Shown here: positions 9,612-19,800 of the stretch, in pieces
Layout: each line of letters starts with the position of its first letter
How positions within the stretch are numbered: the first letter of the stretch is position 1
DNA from: Conexibacter sp.
GTDB taxonomy: Bacteria; Actinomycetota; Thermoleophilia; Solirubrobacterales; Solirubrobacteraceae
DNA: 64,000 nt
Assembly: GCA_025964325.1 (NCBI GenBank)
Contig: JAOPZA010000072.1
Coordinates: 25,127-89,126 of the forward strand
Direction: 5' to 3'
Notes under the pieces: model-generated
Databases searched by the model: none
What the model was told of the DNA's origin: nothing
What the model saw: the letters and a program-made list of their open reading frames with translations, nothing else
Translations under genes and position numbers: made by a program

Positions 9612-11567
9612 ATGACGACGAAGGTGACGCGCTTCCGTGATCGCGCGGAGGCGGGCCGGCTGCTCGCGGAGCAGCTGCACGAATACTCCGGTCGTGACGA
9701 CGTGGTCGTCCTCGCGCTGCCACGCGGCGGGGTTCCCGTCGCGTTCGAGGTCGCGCGCGCGCTCGACGCGCCGCTCGACGTCTTCGTCGTGCGCAAGCTC
9801 GGGGTGCCCGGCCACGAGGAGCTCGCGCTCGGCGCGATCGCGACGGGCGGCACCCGCGTCCTCAACGAGCGCGTCGTCGGCTCGATGGCGATCCCGGACG
9901 AGTGGATCGAGGCGGTCGACGCGAGGGAGCGGCTCGAGCTGCAGCGGCGCGAGCGCGCCTACCGCGGCAACCGCCCGCCGCCCGCCGTCGCGGGCAGAAC
10001 CGTGATCCTCGTCGACGACGGCCTGGCGACCGGCTCGACGATGCTGGCGGCCGTGCGGGCGCTCCGTCAGGAGGCGCCCGCGCGCATCGTCGTCGCGGTG
10101 CCGGTCGCCGACGCCGAGGTGTGCGCCGCGATCCGGCGCGAAGCCGACGACGCGGTCTGCCTGATGACGCCGAGCCCGTTGCGCGCCGTCGGCGAGTGGT
10201 ACGAGGACTTCTCCCAGACGACCGACGACGAGGTCCGCGAGCTGCTCGAACGCGCCCGGCAGGCGCCCGGCGAAGGCCACCGTCACGCGGTCCGCAGAAT
10301 GCACGGGCGCGCCAGCGACCACGATCGGCTGCTCGAGCTCGCCGCCGACACGCCGCTCGTGCTCGTCGGAGAGGCGTCGCACGGCACCTACGACTTCTAC
10401 CGAGAGCGCGCCGAGATCACGAGACGCCTGATCGCCGAGCACGGCTTCACCGCGGTCGCGGCGGAGGCCGACTGGCCCGATGCGTATCGCGTCAACCGCT
10501 TCGTCCGCGGCGAGAGCGACGACGAGACCCCCGAGCAGGCGCTCGCGGACTTCCACCGCTTCCCGCACTGGATGTGGCGCAACGTCGTCGTGGCCGAGTT
10601 CGTCGGGTGGCTGCGGGAGTGGAACGACGGGCTGCCGGACGGGGCGCAGAAGGTCGGCTTCTACGGGCTCGACCTGTACAGCCTCCACACGTCGATGGAG
10701 GCCGTCGTCGCGTACCTGGAGGAGGTCGACCCCGAGGCGGCGTGGCGAGCGCGCGAGCGCTACTCCTGCTTCGACCACTTCGGCCGCGACCCACAGGTGT
10801 ACGCCTACGAGACGACGCTCGGCGGCGCCGAGGCGTGCGAGCAGCAGGCCGTCGAGCAGCTCGTCGAGCTGCGCGCCGCAGCCGCCGAGCGCGCCCGCAC
10901 GGACGGGCGGATCGACGTCGACGGCGACTTCTACGCCGAGCAGAACGCCCGCCTCGTCGTCAACGCCGAGCAGTACTACCGCGCCGTCTTCCGCGGGGGA
11001 GCGGCGAGCTGGAACGTGCGCGACCGTCACATGGCGGAGACGCTCGACGCGCTCGTCGACCATCTGGAGCGGACGAGCGGGGCGACGAAGGTCGCCGTCT
11101 GGGCGCACAACTCCCACCTCGGCGACGCCCGCGCGACCGAGCTGGGGCAGTCGGGCGAGCTCAATCTCGGCCAGCTCGTCCGCGAACGTCACGGGGACGA
11201 CGTCCTGCTCGTCGGCTTCACGACCTACACGGGGACCGTCACGGCGGCGTCGAGATGGGACGGCCCGTCGGAGCGCAAGCACGTGCGCCGCGCGCTGGCC
11301 GGCAGCTGGGAGCAGGTCTTCCACGACCTCGACCTCCCGCGCTTCATGATCGAGACGAACGGGCTGCCCGGACGGCGGCTCGAGCGTGCGATCGGCGTCA
11401 TCTACCAGCCGGAGACGGAGCGCTTCTCGCACTACTTCCACACCGAGCTCGAGCACCAGTTCGACGTCGTGCTGCACATCGACGACACGCGTGCGCTCGA
11501 GCCGCTCGAGCGGACGAGCGAATGGGAGACCGGCGAGCTGCCCGAGACGTACCCGTTCGGGGTGTAG
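9612..11567 (+). CDS. phosphoribosyltransferase-erythromycin esterase fusion protein
   Basis: N-term PRTase (VVLALPRGGVPVAFEVARAL; PRPP loop VILVDDGLATGSTM), then EreA/B-like domain (LVGEASHGTYDFYRERAEITRRLI, AAEADWPDAYRVNRFV, VWAHNSHLGDAR). Only the part of the long ORF from ATG 9612 is genuine. Confidence 0.88.
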   Translation: MTTKVTRFRDRAEAGRLLAEQLHEYSGRDDVVVLALPRGGVPVAFEVARALDAPLDVFVVRKLGVPGHEELALGAIATGGTRVLNERVVGSMAIPDEWIEAVDARERLELQRRERAYRGNRPPPAVAGRTVILVDDGLATGSTMLAAVRALRQEAPARIVVAVPVADAEVCAAIRREADDAVCLMTPSPLRAVGEWYEDFSQTTDDEVRELLERARQAPGEGHRHAVRRMHGRASDHDRLLELAADTPLVLVGEASHGTYDFYRERAEITRRLIAEHGFTAVAAEADWPDAYRVNRFVRGESDDETPEQALADFHRFPHWMWRNVVVAEFVGWLREWNDGLPDGAQKVGFYGLDLYSLHTSMEAVVAYLEEVDPEAAWRARERYSCFDHFGRDPQVYAYETTLGGAEACEQQAVEQLVELRAAAAERARTDGRIDVDGDFYAEQNARLVVNAEQYYRAVFRGGAASWNVRDRHMAETLDALVDHLERTSGATKVAVWAHNSHLGDARATELGQSGELNLGQLVRERHGDDVLLVGFTTYTGTVTAASRWDGPSERKHVRRALAGSWEQVFHDLDLPRFMIETNGLPGRRLERAIGVIYQPETERFSHYFHTELEHQFDVVLHIDDTRALEPLERTSEWETGELPETYPFGV

Positions 11568-11583
11568 CGAGGCGAACGCGCTC

Positions 11584-12279
11584 GTGCCGTCCGTCACCGA
11601 GTCCGTCGTCGAGATCCCACTCGAGGGGGCGACGCTGGAGGGCGTCCTCACGCTCCCGCCCGCGGCACGCGGCGTCGTCGTGTTCGCGCATGGCAGCGGC
11701 AGCGGCCGCTTCAGCCCGCGCAATCGCGCCGTCGCTCAGGTCCTGGTCGACGCCGGCCTCGGCACCCTGCTGATCGACCTGCTGACCGCGAGCGAGGAGG
11801 CGGAGGACCGCCGAACCGCGCGGCTGCGCTTCGACATCGGGCTGCTGGCCGAGCGCGTGATCGGCGCGATCGACTGGCTCGCGACGAGCGCCGCGCAGCC
11901 GGCCGGCGCGCCCGAGGTCGCCGAGCTGCCGGTCGGCTGCTTCGGCGCCAGCACCGGCGCCGCCGCGGCGTTGGTCGCCGCCGCCGAGCGTCCGGCGCGC
12001 GTCGGCGCGGTCGTCTCGCGCGGCGGTCGCCCCGACCTCGCCGCCGACGCGCTCCCGCGCGTGACCGCGCCGACGCTGCTGATCGTCGGCGGACGCGACC
12101 ACGAGGTGGTCGGGCTCAACCGGCTCGCGCAGCGGCTGCTCGGGGGCGAGTCGCGCCTGGAGATCGTGCCCGGGGCCACGCACCTGTTCGAGGAGCCCGG
12201 GGCGCTCGAGCGCGTCTCGGAGCTGGCGCGCGACTGGTTCCTCGGCCACCTCGGCGGCGGATCGGGGCCTCGGCGCTGA
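11584..12279 (+). CDS. dienelactone hydrolase-like alpha/beta hydrolase
   Basis: GVVVFAHGSGSGRFSPRNRAVAQVL, GCFGASTGAAAAL nucleophile elbow, GGRDHEV and GATHLF. GTG start 17 nt after preceding stop. Confidence 0.82.
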   Translation: MPSVTESVVEIPLEGATLEGVLTLPPAARGVVVFAHGSGSGRFSPRNRAVAQVLVDAGLGTLLIDLLTASEEAEDRRTARLRFDIGLLAERVIGAIDWLATSAAQPAGAPEVAELPVGCFGASTGAAAALVAAAERPARVGAVVSRGGRPDLAADALPRVTAPTLLIVGGRDHEVVGLNRLAQRLLGGESRLEIVPGATHLFEEPGALERVSELARDWFLGHLGGGSGPRR

Positions 12280-12286
12280 GCGTCGC

Positions 12287-13249
12287 TCAGACGACCCGCA
12301 CGCCACGCGCCAGCTCCTCGAGCGCGGCCCGATCCGGATAGGACTCCTGCGCTCCGAAGCCCGTAACCGCGCACGAGGCCGCCGCGACGGCGAGGCGTGC
12401 GGCCTCGGCCGTCGGCTGCCCGGCGAGGATCGCGGCCGCGAGCGTTCCCGCGAACGCGTCGCCGGCGCCGGTCGTGTCGACGACGTCGACGCCGGCCGGG
12501 GCGCGCAGGAGCAGCTCCCCCTCGGCCCACAGCGTGAGACATCCACCGTCCCGCAGCCTGACGTGGACATGGCGCGCGCCGCGCTCGCGCAGCCGCCGGG
12601 CGGCGTGCCGCGCGTCGGCGGGGGACTCGACCGCGATGCCGGTCATCCGCCCCGCCTCGTCGGCGTTCGGCACGACGTGGTCCGAGAGCGCCAGGAGCCG
12701 GTCGGTCGCCCGCTCGGGCCGCGTCGGGTCGAGGACCGAGGGTCGGCCGCTCGCGCGCGCCTGCTCCAGCGCTCCGCCGATCGCCGCGGGTGAGACCTCG
12801 TTGTCGACGACGAGGACGGAGCCCTCCGCGGCGTCGCGCAGCTCCCCCGCCAGGCGCTCGCCGTCGGCGTCGGAGAACGCGTCGTTCGCGCCGGCCGCGA
12901 GGACCATCGTCTTGCCCCCGCGCTCGGAGACCAGGATCGTCGCGACGCCGGTGTCGGTCGCGACACGGCGGATCGAGTCGAGCTCGACTCCCGCCGCGCC
13001 CGGCCCGGCGAGGGCCTGGTCGGCGAGCACGTCGGTCCCGACGCAGCCGAACAGCCGGGCGCGCGTCCCGAGTCGGCGCGCCATCACGGCGACGTTTCCC
13101 GCCCGTCCGCCCGACGTCCGCAGCGCGCGCCGCGCGATCAGGCTGGCGCCGCGCTCGAGCGGGGCGTCGATGGCCAGCACGAAGTCGGCGTTGACGGTGC
13201 CGGCACAGAGCACCGCCGGCTCACTCGCTTCGGCGGTTCGAGGGGACAC
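12287..13249 (-). CDS. PfkB family carbohydrate kinase
   Basis: VNADFVLAIDAPLERG, GGRAGNVAVMARRLG, DTTGAGDAFAG signature. Confidence 0.88.
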   Translation of the reverse strand: MSPRTAEASEPAVLCAGTVNADFVLAIDAPLERGASLIARRALRTSGGRAGNVAVMARRLGTRARLFGCVGTDVLADQALAGPGAAGVELDSIRRVATDTGVATILVSERGGKTMVLAAGANDAFSDADGERLAGELRDAAEGSVLVVDNEVSPAAIGGALEQARASGRPSVLDPTRPERATDRLLALSDHVVPNADEAGRMTGIAVESPADARHAARRLRERGARHVHVRLRDGGCLTLWAEGELLLRAPAGVDVVDTTGAGDAFAGTLAAAILAGQPTAEAARLAVAAASCAVTGFGAQESYPDRAALEELARGVRVV

Positions 13250-13357
13250 GGCTTCGCCTCCGGCAGGCGGGCACGAGCTCAGGGTCCAAGCGCTCAACCT
13301 ACCCCGGCCCGCACGTCTCAAGCCGCTCGGCCGCGGGTACCTGGCCCCCACCCCGCT

Positions 13358-14440
13358 GTGGATCCGCGCCCCCCGATGCCGCCCGCCGTGCTGGACGTCT
13401 CACAGAAGCCGATGCTCGCGAAGCTGGTGCGGGAGCTTCCGCGCGGCGACTTCCTCTACGAGCCGAAGTGGGACGGCTTTCGCTGCATCGCGTTCCGCGA
13501 CGGCGACGACGTCGACCTCCGCAGCCGCCACGGCCGGCCGCTCGGCCGCTACTTCCCGGAGCTGGTGGCAGCCGTCGGCGCCGCCGCCCCGGCGCGCTTC
13601 GTCCTCGACGGCGAGGTGCTCGTCCTGCGCGACGGGCGGTTCGACTTCGCGTCGCTGATGGCGCGGCTGCACCCGGCAGCGACGCGGGTGCGGGAGCTGG
13701 CGAACCGCACGCCGGCGATCTTCGTCGCGTTCGACCTGCTGGCCGCCGGCGACGCGGACCTGCGAGCGCGGCCGTTCGAGGAGCGACGCCGCCGCCTGCT
13801 CGAGTTGTTCGGCGCGGCCGCGCCGCCGCTGTTCGTGACGCCGGCGACGGAGGACGTCGACGTCGCCGCGCAGTGGCTGGAGCGCTTCCGCGGAGGCGGG
13901 CTCGACGGCGTCGTGGCGAAGCCCCGCCACGGGCGCTACGAGGGCGGTGCGCGGGCGATGCTCAAGGTCAAGCACGAACGCACCGCCGACTGCGTCGTCG
14001 CGGGGATCCGCACCAGCAGCGACGATCCGACGGAGGTGACCTCGCTGATGCTCGGCCTCTACGACGACGACGGCCGGCTCGAGCACATCGGCGTCGCGAG
14101 CGGCTTCTCGAGAGCGACGCGCACGCGCCTCGGACGCGAGCTCGGCCCGCTCGCCACGTCGATCGACGGTCACCCGTGGGAGCACGGGTTCCTGCTCGGG
14201 GGCGGGCCGATGGGACGGCTCAAGGGCGCCGCCGGCCGCTGGCGGCCGGGGATGACGATGGACTGGGTGCCACTCGCGCCCGAGCGCGTCGCCGAGGTCG
14301 CCTACACGCAGCTGGACGACCACCGGCTCCGCCATCCGGCGAAGCTCGTCCGCTGGCGCGCCGACCGCGACCCGGCGTCCTGCCGCCTCGACCAGCTCGA
14401 CGAGCCCGCCGCCGCCCCGGCTCAGGTGCTCGCGACCTGA
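13358..14440 (+). CDS. ATP-dependent DNA ligase (LigC-type)
   Basis: YEPKWDGFRCIAFR lysine motif, DGEVLVL, GLDGVVAKPRHGRYEGGARAMLKVKHERTADCVVAG. Confidence 0.9.
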   Translation: MDPRPPMPPAVLDVSQKPMLAKLVRELPRGDFLYEPKWDGFRCIAFRDGDDVDLRSRHGRPLGRYFPELVAAVGAAAPARFVLDGEVLVLRDGRFDFASLMARLHPAATRVRELANRTPAIFVAFDLLAAGDADLRARPFEERRRRLLELFGAAAPPLFVTPATEDVDVAAQWLERFRGGGLDGVVAKPRHGRYEGGARAMLKVKHERTADCVVAGIRTSSDDPTEVTSLMLGLYDDDGRLEHIGVASGFSRATRTRLGRELGPLATSIDGHPWEHGFLLGGGPMGRLKGAAGRWRPGMTMDWVPLAPERVAEVAYTQLDDHRLRHPAKLVRWRADRDPASCRLDQLDEPAAAPAQVLAT

Positions 14441-15360
14441 TCGCGACCCTGGTCGAGGCGCTGCCGGAGCGTGAGGACGTCGGCGAAGACGTCGCCGTAT
14501 CTCGCCACGCGCTGCAGCACGTCGCCCATCTCGAAGACGAGGAGCCCGGCGTCCGCCACCTCCACCGCGGCCTCGACCTCCTCCCACCAGACCGGCGTCG
14601 AGACGGTCGGGCGCTCGTTGGCCCGCACCGCGTACGCACACACCATCGACTTGTGCTCGGTGTTCTGACTCCAGTCGACGAGGACCTTGCCGGCGCGCAG
14701 CGCTCTCGCCATGCGCGAGACGACGCGCTCGGGCCACGCCTCCTCGAGTGCCCGGGCGATCGTGCGGGCGAACGGCTTCGTCTGCGCGTAGGTGACGTCG
14801 GTGTTCAGCGGCACGTACACCTGCAGACCCTTGGATCCCGAGGTCTTCACGCGCCCGCGCAGACCGATCCCGGCGAGCAGCTCGCGCAGCCGCAGCGCGA
14901 CCTCCGCGCAGCCCAGCACGTCCACGCCCTCCCCCGGGTCGAGGTCGAACGCCAGCGTCGTCGGACGGTGGAGGTCGTCCCGCAGGTGCAGCGAGGTGTG
15001 GAGCTCGATCGATCCGATGTTGACCGCCCACAGCAGCGTCGCCAGATCCTCGACGACGCAGTAGTTGATCGCCGCCTGCTTCTCCCGGCTCCACACCGGC
15101 GTCGTCGCCACCCACTCCGGCCGATGCTCCGGGCACTCCTTCTGCCAGAACCGCGGCCCTTCGACGCCCTCGGGGTAGCGATGGAGATGCAGCAGCCGGT
15201 CGCGCAGGTGCGGCAGCATCACGTCGGCGACGCGGACGTAGTACTGGAGCAGCTGCGCCTTCGTCGTCCCCGTCCGCGGGAACACGACGCGACCGAGGTT
15301 CCGGATCGCGAGCCGGCGATCGCCGATCTCGAACTCCCGGCCCGACGCTGCGGCGTTCAG
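14422..15360 (-). CDS. LigD-type polymerase/primase domain protein
   Basis: NLGRVVFPRTGTTKAQLLQYYVRVADVMLPHLRDRLLHLHRYPEGVEG, TLAFDLDPG, VKTSGSKGLQVYVPL. Start uncertain: no ATG/GTG/TTG nearby, CTG at 15360 is the best local candidate. Confidence 0.85.
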   Translation of the reverse strand: MNAAASGREFEIGDRRLAIRNLGRVVFPRTGTTKAQLLQYYVRVADVMLPHLRDRLLHLHRYPEGVEGPRFWQKECPEHRPEWVATTPVWSREKQAAINYCVVEDLATLLWAVNIGSIELHTSLHLRDDLHRPTTLAFDLDPGEGVDVLGCAEVALRLRELLAGIGLRGRVKTSGSKGLQVYVPLNTDVTYAQTKPFARTIARALEEAWPERVVSRMARALRAGKVLVDWSQNTEHKSMVCAYAVRANERPTVSTPVWWEEVEAAVEVADAGLLVFEMGDVLQRVARYGDVFADVLTLRQRLDQGRDQVAST

Positions 15361-16061
15361 TGCAGGTTGTTGATCGCGTATGACAGGATCACCGTGAACG
15401 TCGTCAGCGAGGCGAGCGTCTGGATCGCCAGCAGCAGCCTCGCCGTGATCGTCAGCGGGACCGTGTTCTCCGGCGGCGTCAGCGAGGCGGCGTTGCTGAG
15501 CGAGAGGTAGAGGTAGTCGTCCAGCCCGGGTCGCCAGTCGTCGTCGCCCGGGAAGAAGTCGCGCTCCTCCATCTGCGGGAAGACGAAGTCCGGATTGCGG
15601 TCGTCGGTGAGCAGGCGCCGAACCGGCCCGCCGCGATCGAGCTCCCAGAACCACACGGCGAACAGCAGCACGGCCGTCAGCCACAGGTCCACGCCGCCGA
15701 GCAGCAGGGGCTTGGCGTCGGCTCTGCCGCCGTCCAGGAGGATCTCGACGAGCAGGAGGAGCGCGACGACGTTCACGGCGCTGACGAGCGCGACGAGCGC
15801 GATCCGCAGCTGACGCCGTCCCGGGATCTCGCGCAGCGGCGGGTGCGGCGTCGTCACGATCAGCGCGACGAACAGCACCGCCTCGATCGCCGGCAGCGTC
15901 CACGGTGCGCCGATCGTCAGCCGCTCCGGCAGCGCCAGGCCGAGCAGGATCGTCGTCAGGATCGTGACCTGTGCCGGCCACAGCGGATCCTGCCACTCGA
16001 AGCGGCCCTTCGCGCTCCGCGCTCGACGCCGAGCCTGGCGCAGCCGTGCGTCGCTGCTCAT
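15357..16061 (-). CDS. uncharacterised multi-pass membrane protein
   Basis: Several hydrophobic segments; C-terminal YLYLSLSNAASLTPPENTVPLT...LLLAIQTLASLTTFTVILSYAINNL resembles a degenerate ion-channel pore region. Confidence 0.6.
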   Translation of the reverse strand: MSSDARLRQARRRARSAKGRFEWQDPLWPAQVTILTTILLGLALPERLTIGAPWTLPAIEAVLFVALIVTTPHPPLREIPGRRQLRIALVALVSAVNVVALLLLVEILLDGGRADAKPLLLGGVDLWLTAVLLFAVWFWELDRGGPVRRLLTDDRNPDFVFPQMEERDFFPGDDDWRPGLDDYLYLSLSNAASLTPPENTVPLTITARLLLAIQTLASLTTFTVILSYAINNLH

Positions 16062-16224
16062 CTGGTTGCGCTACCCCATCCGTGCGCGGCCACGCCGCTC
16101 GCGAGCGCGATCGGACGCGCCGGCGCTCGTCCCCGTCGGCGATGAGTTCTTCCGGGCACGACGGTCTACATGTGCAGTAGCCCTCGCGGGAGCCCCTTCC
16201 CGCCGCACGAGAGGACGCAGCGCC

Positions 16225-16710
16225 ATGCAGCCGAAGATCAGACCGAACCTGTGGTTCGACACCGAGGCCGAGGAGGCCGCCGCCTTCTACACCTCCGTCT
16301 TCAAGAACTCGCGCATCGTGAACGTCGCCCATTACACCGAGGGCAGCCCGCGACCCGCCGGCACGGTGATGACCGTGGAGTTCGAGTTGGACGGTCAGCG
16401 ATTCGTCGGCATCAACGGCGGCCCGCAGTTCACGTTCGACGAGGCCGTCTCGTTCGAGATCGACTGCGAGGGCCAGGAGGAGGTCGACTACTACTGGACA
16501 CGGCTCTCCGACGGCGGCGAGGAAGGGCAGTGCGGCTGGCTCAAGGACAGATACGGGCTGTCCTGGCAGGTCGTGCCGACCGGGATGGAGGAGCTGTTCA
16601 ACGATCCGGACCCGACGCGGGCCGAGCGAGCGATGCGGGCGATGCTCGGGATGGGCAAGATCGACGTCGCCGCGCTGCGCAGCGCGGCCGACGGCGTCGC
16701 GGCGAGCTGA
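16225..16710 (+). CDS. VOC superfamily protein (PhnB/3-demethylubiquinone-methyltransferase-like)
   Basis: PNLWFDTEAEEAAAFYTSVFKNSRI...GINGGPQFTFDEAVSF...CGWLKDRYGLSWQVVPTGM. Confidence 0.88.
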   Translation: MQPKIRPNLWFDTEAEEAAAFYTSVFKNSRIVNVAHYTEGSPRPAGTVMTVEFELDGQRFVGINGGPQFTFDEAVSFEIDCEGQEEVDYYWTRLSDGGEEGQCGWLKDRYGLSWQVVPTGMEELFNDPDPTRAERAMRAMLGMGKIDVAALRSAADGVAAS

Positions 16711-16837
16711 CGGGACGCACGCTCGGTACGCGGGCGCAGCAGCCCGACCTGGCCGCCGAGGGGCGCACCCTTATCCGGTGCTCTTCGCTGACTGAGCGCT
16801 TGCGGCGTCGCTCCAGGATTCGTACGCTCGTCGCACC

Positions 16838-19800
16838 GTGGCGACGTTCGAGCAGGCTCCGCTCGGCCTCCGGCTGCTCGGCGGCTTCGCCGCGCGCGTC
16901 GGTGGACGGCCGGTCGCGGAGGGTGCGTGGCGGCTGCGGCGGGCGAAGAGCCTGATCAAGCTGCTGGCGCTCGCACCCGAGCGGCGCATGCACCGCGAGC
17001 AGGTGGCGGAGCTGCTGTGGCCGGGCCGCGAGCCGACCGGCAACGGCCTGCACCAGGTGCTCTACACCGCGCGGCGGGCGGTCGCGAGCGACGGCGGCGC
17101 AGGCGACCGCCTTGTGCTGCGCGACGACGTGGTGGCGCTCGTCGGCGACGGGATCTGGGTCGACGTCGACTCGTTCGAGCGCGCTGCGGCGGCGGCGCGC
17201 GAGGACGGCAGCGTCGAGTCCTATCGCGTCGCGCTCAAGCTGTACGCCGGGGAGCTGCTGCCGGAGGACCGCTACGAGGAGTGGACCGCGACGCGGCGCG
17301 AGTCGCTGCGCGAGACGCGCCTCGGGTTGCTGGTCGAGGTGGCCGAGGCGCACGCCGGCGCGGCCGACGCGGCAGCCGCGGTCGAGGCGCTGCAGCGCGC
17401 GGTGGTCGAGGATCCGCTGCACGAGGCCGCGCACCGCGGACTGATGCGCCTGTTCGCCGGCGACGGGCGCCCGCAGCAGGCGCTGGCGCAGTACCAGCAG
17501 CTCCGCGACGCGCTGCGGCGCACGCTCGAGGCGGATCCCGATCCCGCCACCCGGCGGCTCTACCGCGAGATCCTGGCGAGCCAGCACGAGGCGCAGCCCG
17601 AGGCCGAGCCCGCACGCGAGCCGGCCTCGCTCGAGCTGCCGGTGCGGCCGGCCGCCGAGCCGTCGGACGATCCGCGGAGGGCCGGCGCGGCGCGATCGTC
17701 GATGCGGCGCGAGCTCCCGCGCCAGCTGACGAGCTTCGTCGGCCGCGAGCGCGAGCTGACCGAGCTCGACGGGCTGCTCGGCCGCGCGCGCCTGCTGACG
17801 CTCACGGGGCCCGGCGGATGCGGCAAGACCCGGCTGGCGCTCGAGCTGGCGTCGCGGCGCGCGCGCGACTTCGCGGGCGGGACGCCGGTGGTCGAACTGG
17901 CGCCGATCGCCGACGCCGCGCTCGTGGTCGAGGAGACGGCCGCAGCGGTGGGCGTCAAGCCGCGGTCGGAGCGCGACCCGATCGAGCTGCTCGGCGATCA
18001 GATCGGCGAGGCCCACGTCCTGCTCGTCCTCGACAACTGCGAGCACCTGATCGACGCCTGCGCCCGGCTCGCCGACCGGCTGCTGCGCGCCTGCCCGAAC
18101 CTGCGCCTGCTCGCCACCAGCCGCGAGCAGCTCCGCATCCAGGGCGAGGTCGCGTGGCGCGTGCCGCCCCTGTCGCTGCCCGAGCGTGCCGCGGGCGCCG
18201 AGCCGCCACGGCTCGACCAGCTCGAGCGCTCCGAGGCGATCGGGCTGTTCCGCCGGCGCGCGAGCGACGCCGTCCCCGGCTTCGCGCTGACGCCGGGCAA
18301 CGCCGCCGCGGTCGCCGACATCTGCCGGCGCTTGGACGGGATGCCGCTCGCGCTCGAGCTGGCCGCCGCGCGCATCACGGTGCTCTCCCCCGCGCAAATC
18401 GCGGACCGCCTCGGTGACGCGCTCGCGCTGCTGCGCGGCGGCAGCCGGGCCGGCCTCACGCGCCAGCAGACGCTGCGCGCCACGCTGACCTGGAGCCATC
18501 AGCTGCTGACCCACGCCGAACGCGTGCTGTACCGGCGACTCGGCGTGTTCGCCGGCAGCTTCGGCGTCGAGGCGATCGACGGCATCTGCGCCGACGACGA
18601 CGGCAGCTGCGCGGGCGGAGCCCCGCTCGACCTGCTGGCGCAGCTGGCGGACAAGTCGCTCGTGCAGGTCGAGGCGGATGCCGGCCACTATCGCTACCGC
18701 CTGCTCGAGACGGTCCGTCAGCACGCCCGCGAGCGGCTCGTGGAAGCGGGCGAGCGCGAACGGCTCGAAGCCGCGCACCGCGCCTGGTACCTCGCGCTCG
18801 CGCAGGCCGCCGACCGCGACCTCGATCCGGATGTCGCCACCGCCTGGCCGGCGACCCGCCTCGAGGCCGAGCACGACGACCTGCGCGCCGCGCTCGCGTC
18901 GGGGATCCGCGACGATCCGCCCGCGGCGCTGCGCCTCGCGCGCGCCCTGTGGTGGTTCTGGATGGCGCGCGGGTACTTCGTCGAGGGTGCGCGCTGGTTC
19001 GACGACGCGCTCGCCGCGGCGCCCGCCCCGACCCCGGAGCGGGTCCAGGCGCTGTGGGCGCTGGGCGGGATCGACGTGCGCCGCCGCGGCACCATCCGCA
19101 CGGTGCGGCTGGGCGCCGACGCGCTCGCGATCGCCCGCCGCTCGGGCGATCCCCACGCCGAGGCGCGCGCGCTCGAGCGTCGCGGCGTGCTGGCGATGGG
19201 CGGCTTCGACTGGCCCGTCGCCGACGCGGCGCTCGCCGAAGGGCTCGCGCTCGCGCACGAGCTCGGCGACGCCTCCGTCGCGGTGGCGATCATCCAGGCC
19301 CAGGGCGTGCTCGCCGGCTGCCGCGGCGAGACGCGGCAGGCGCGCGCGCTGCTCGAGCGGAGCCTGACGCTGCTGGACGAGATCCCGGACGAGCGCGGGC
19401 CGCTCTTCTGGGCCCTGCACATCTCGCCGATAGCCCTCCCGGCGGGTCGCGGCGGCGCGCCCCGCCTCTTCTTCGAGGACACGTTCTGCCTCTTCCGGGC
19501 GGTTCGCAGCCGCGCCGGTGCCGCCTACGTGCTGCTGAACATCGGCGAGGCCTCGCGCACCGACGCCGCGTACGGGGCCGCGCGCGACGCGTTCGAGCGC
19601 GCGCTCGAGCGCTTCCGCGAGCTCGGCGACGACCAGGGCGCGGGCGTCGCGCTCAACGCGCTCGGCAATCTCGCACGCTCGACGGGCGATGCCGACGCGG
19701 GGAGCCGCCGCTTCGAGGAGGCGCTCGCGCTGCGTCGCGCGGCGCGCGACACCCGCGAGATCGCGACGACGTTCGTCGGGATGGGGACGCTCGCGCTGTA

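Noticed and set aside
3960-11567. 2535-aa plus-strand ORF
   Set aside because: The first about 5.6 kb is antisense to the PKD protein and reads as Arg/Gly/Ala low-complexity shadow translation. Only the part from ATG 9612 has real domains.
9612-11567. Dedicated macrolide-resistance gene
   Set aside because: The Ere-like domain is fused to a PRTase with no mobile-element context. Function cannot be inferred as resistance.
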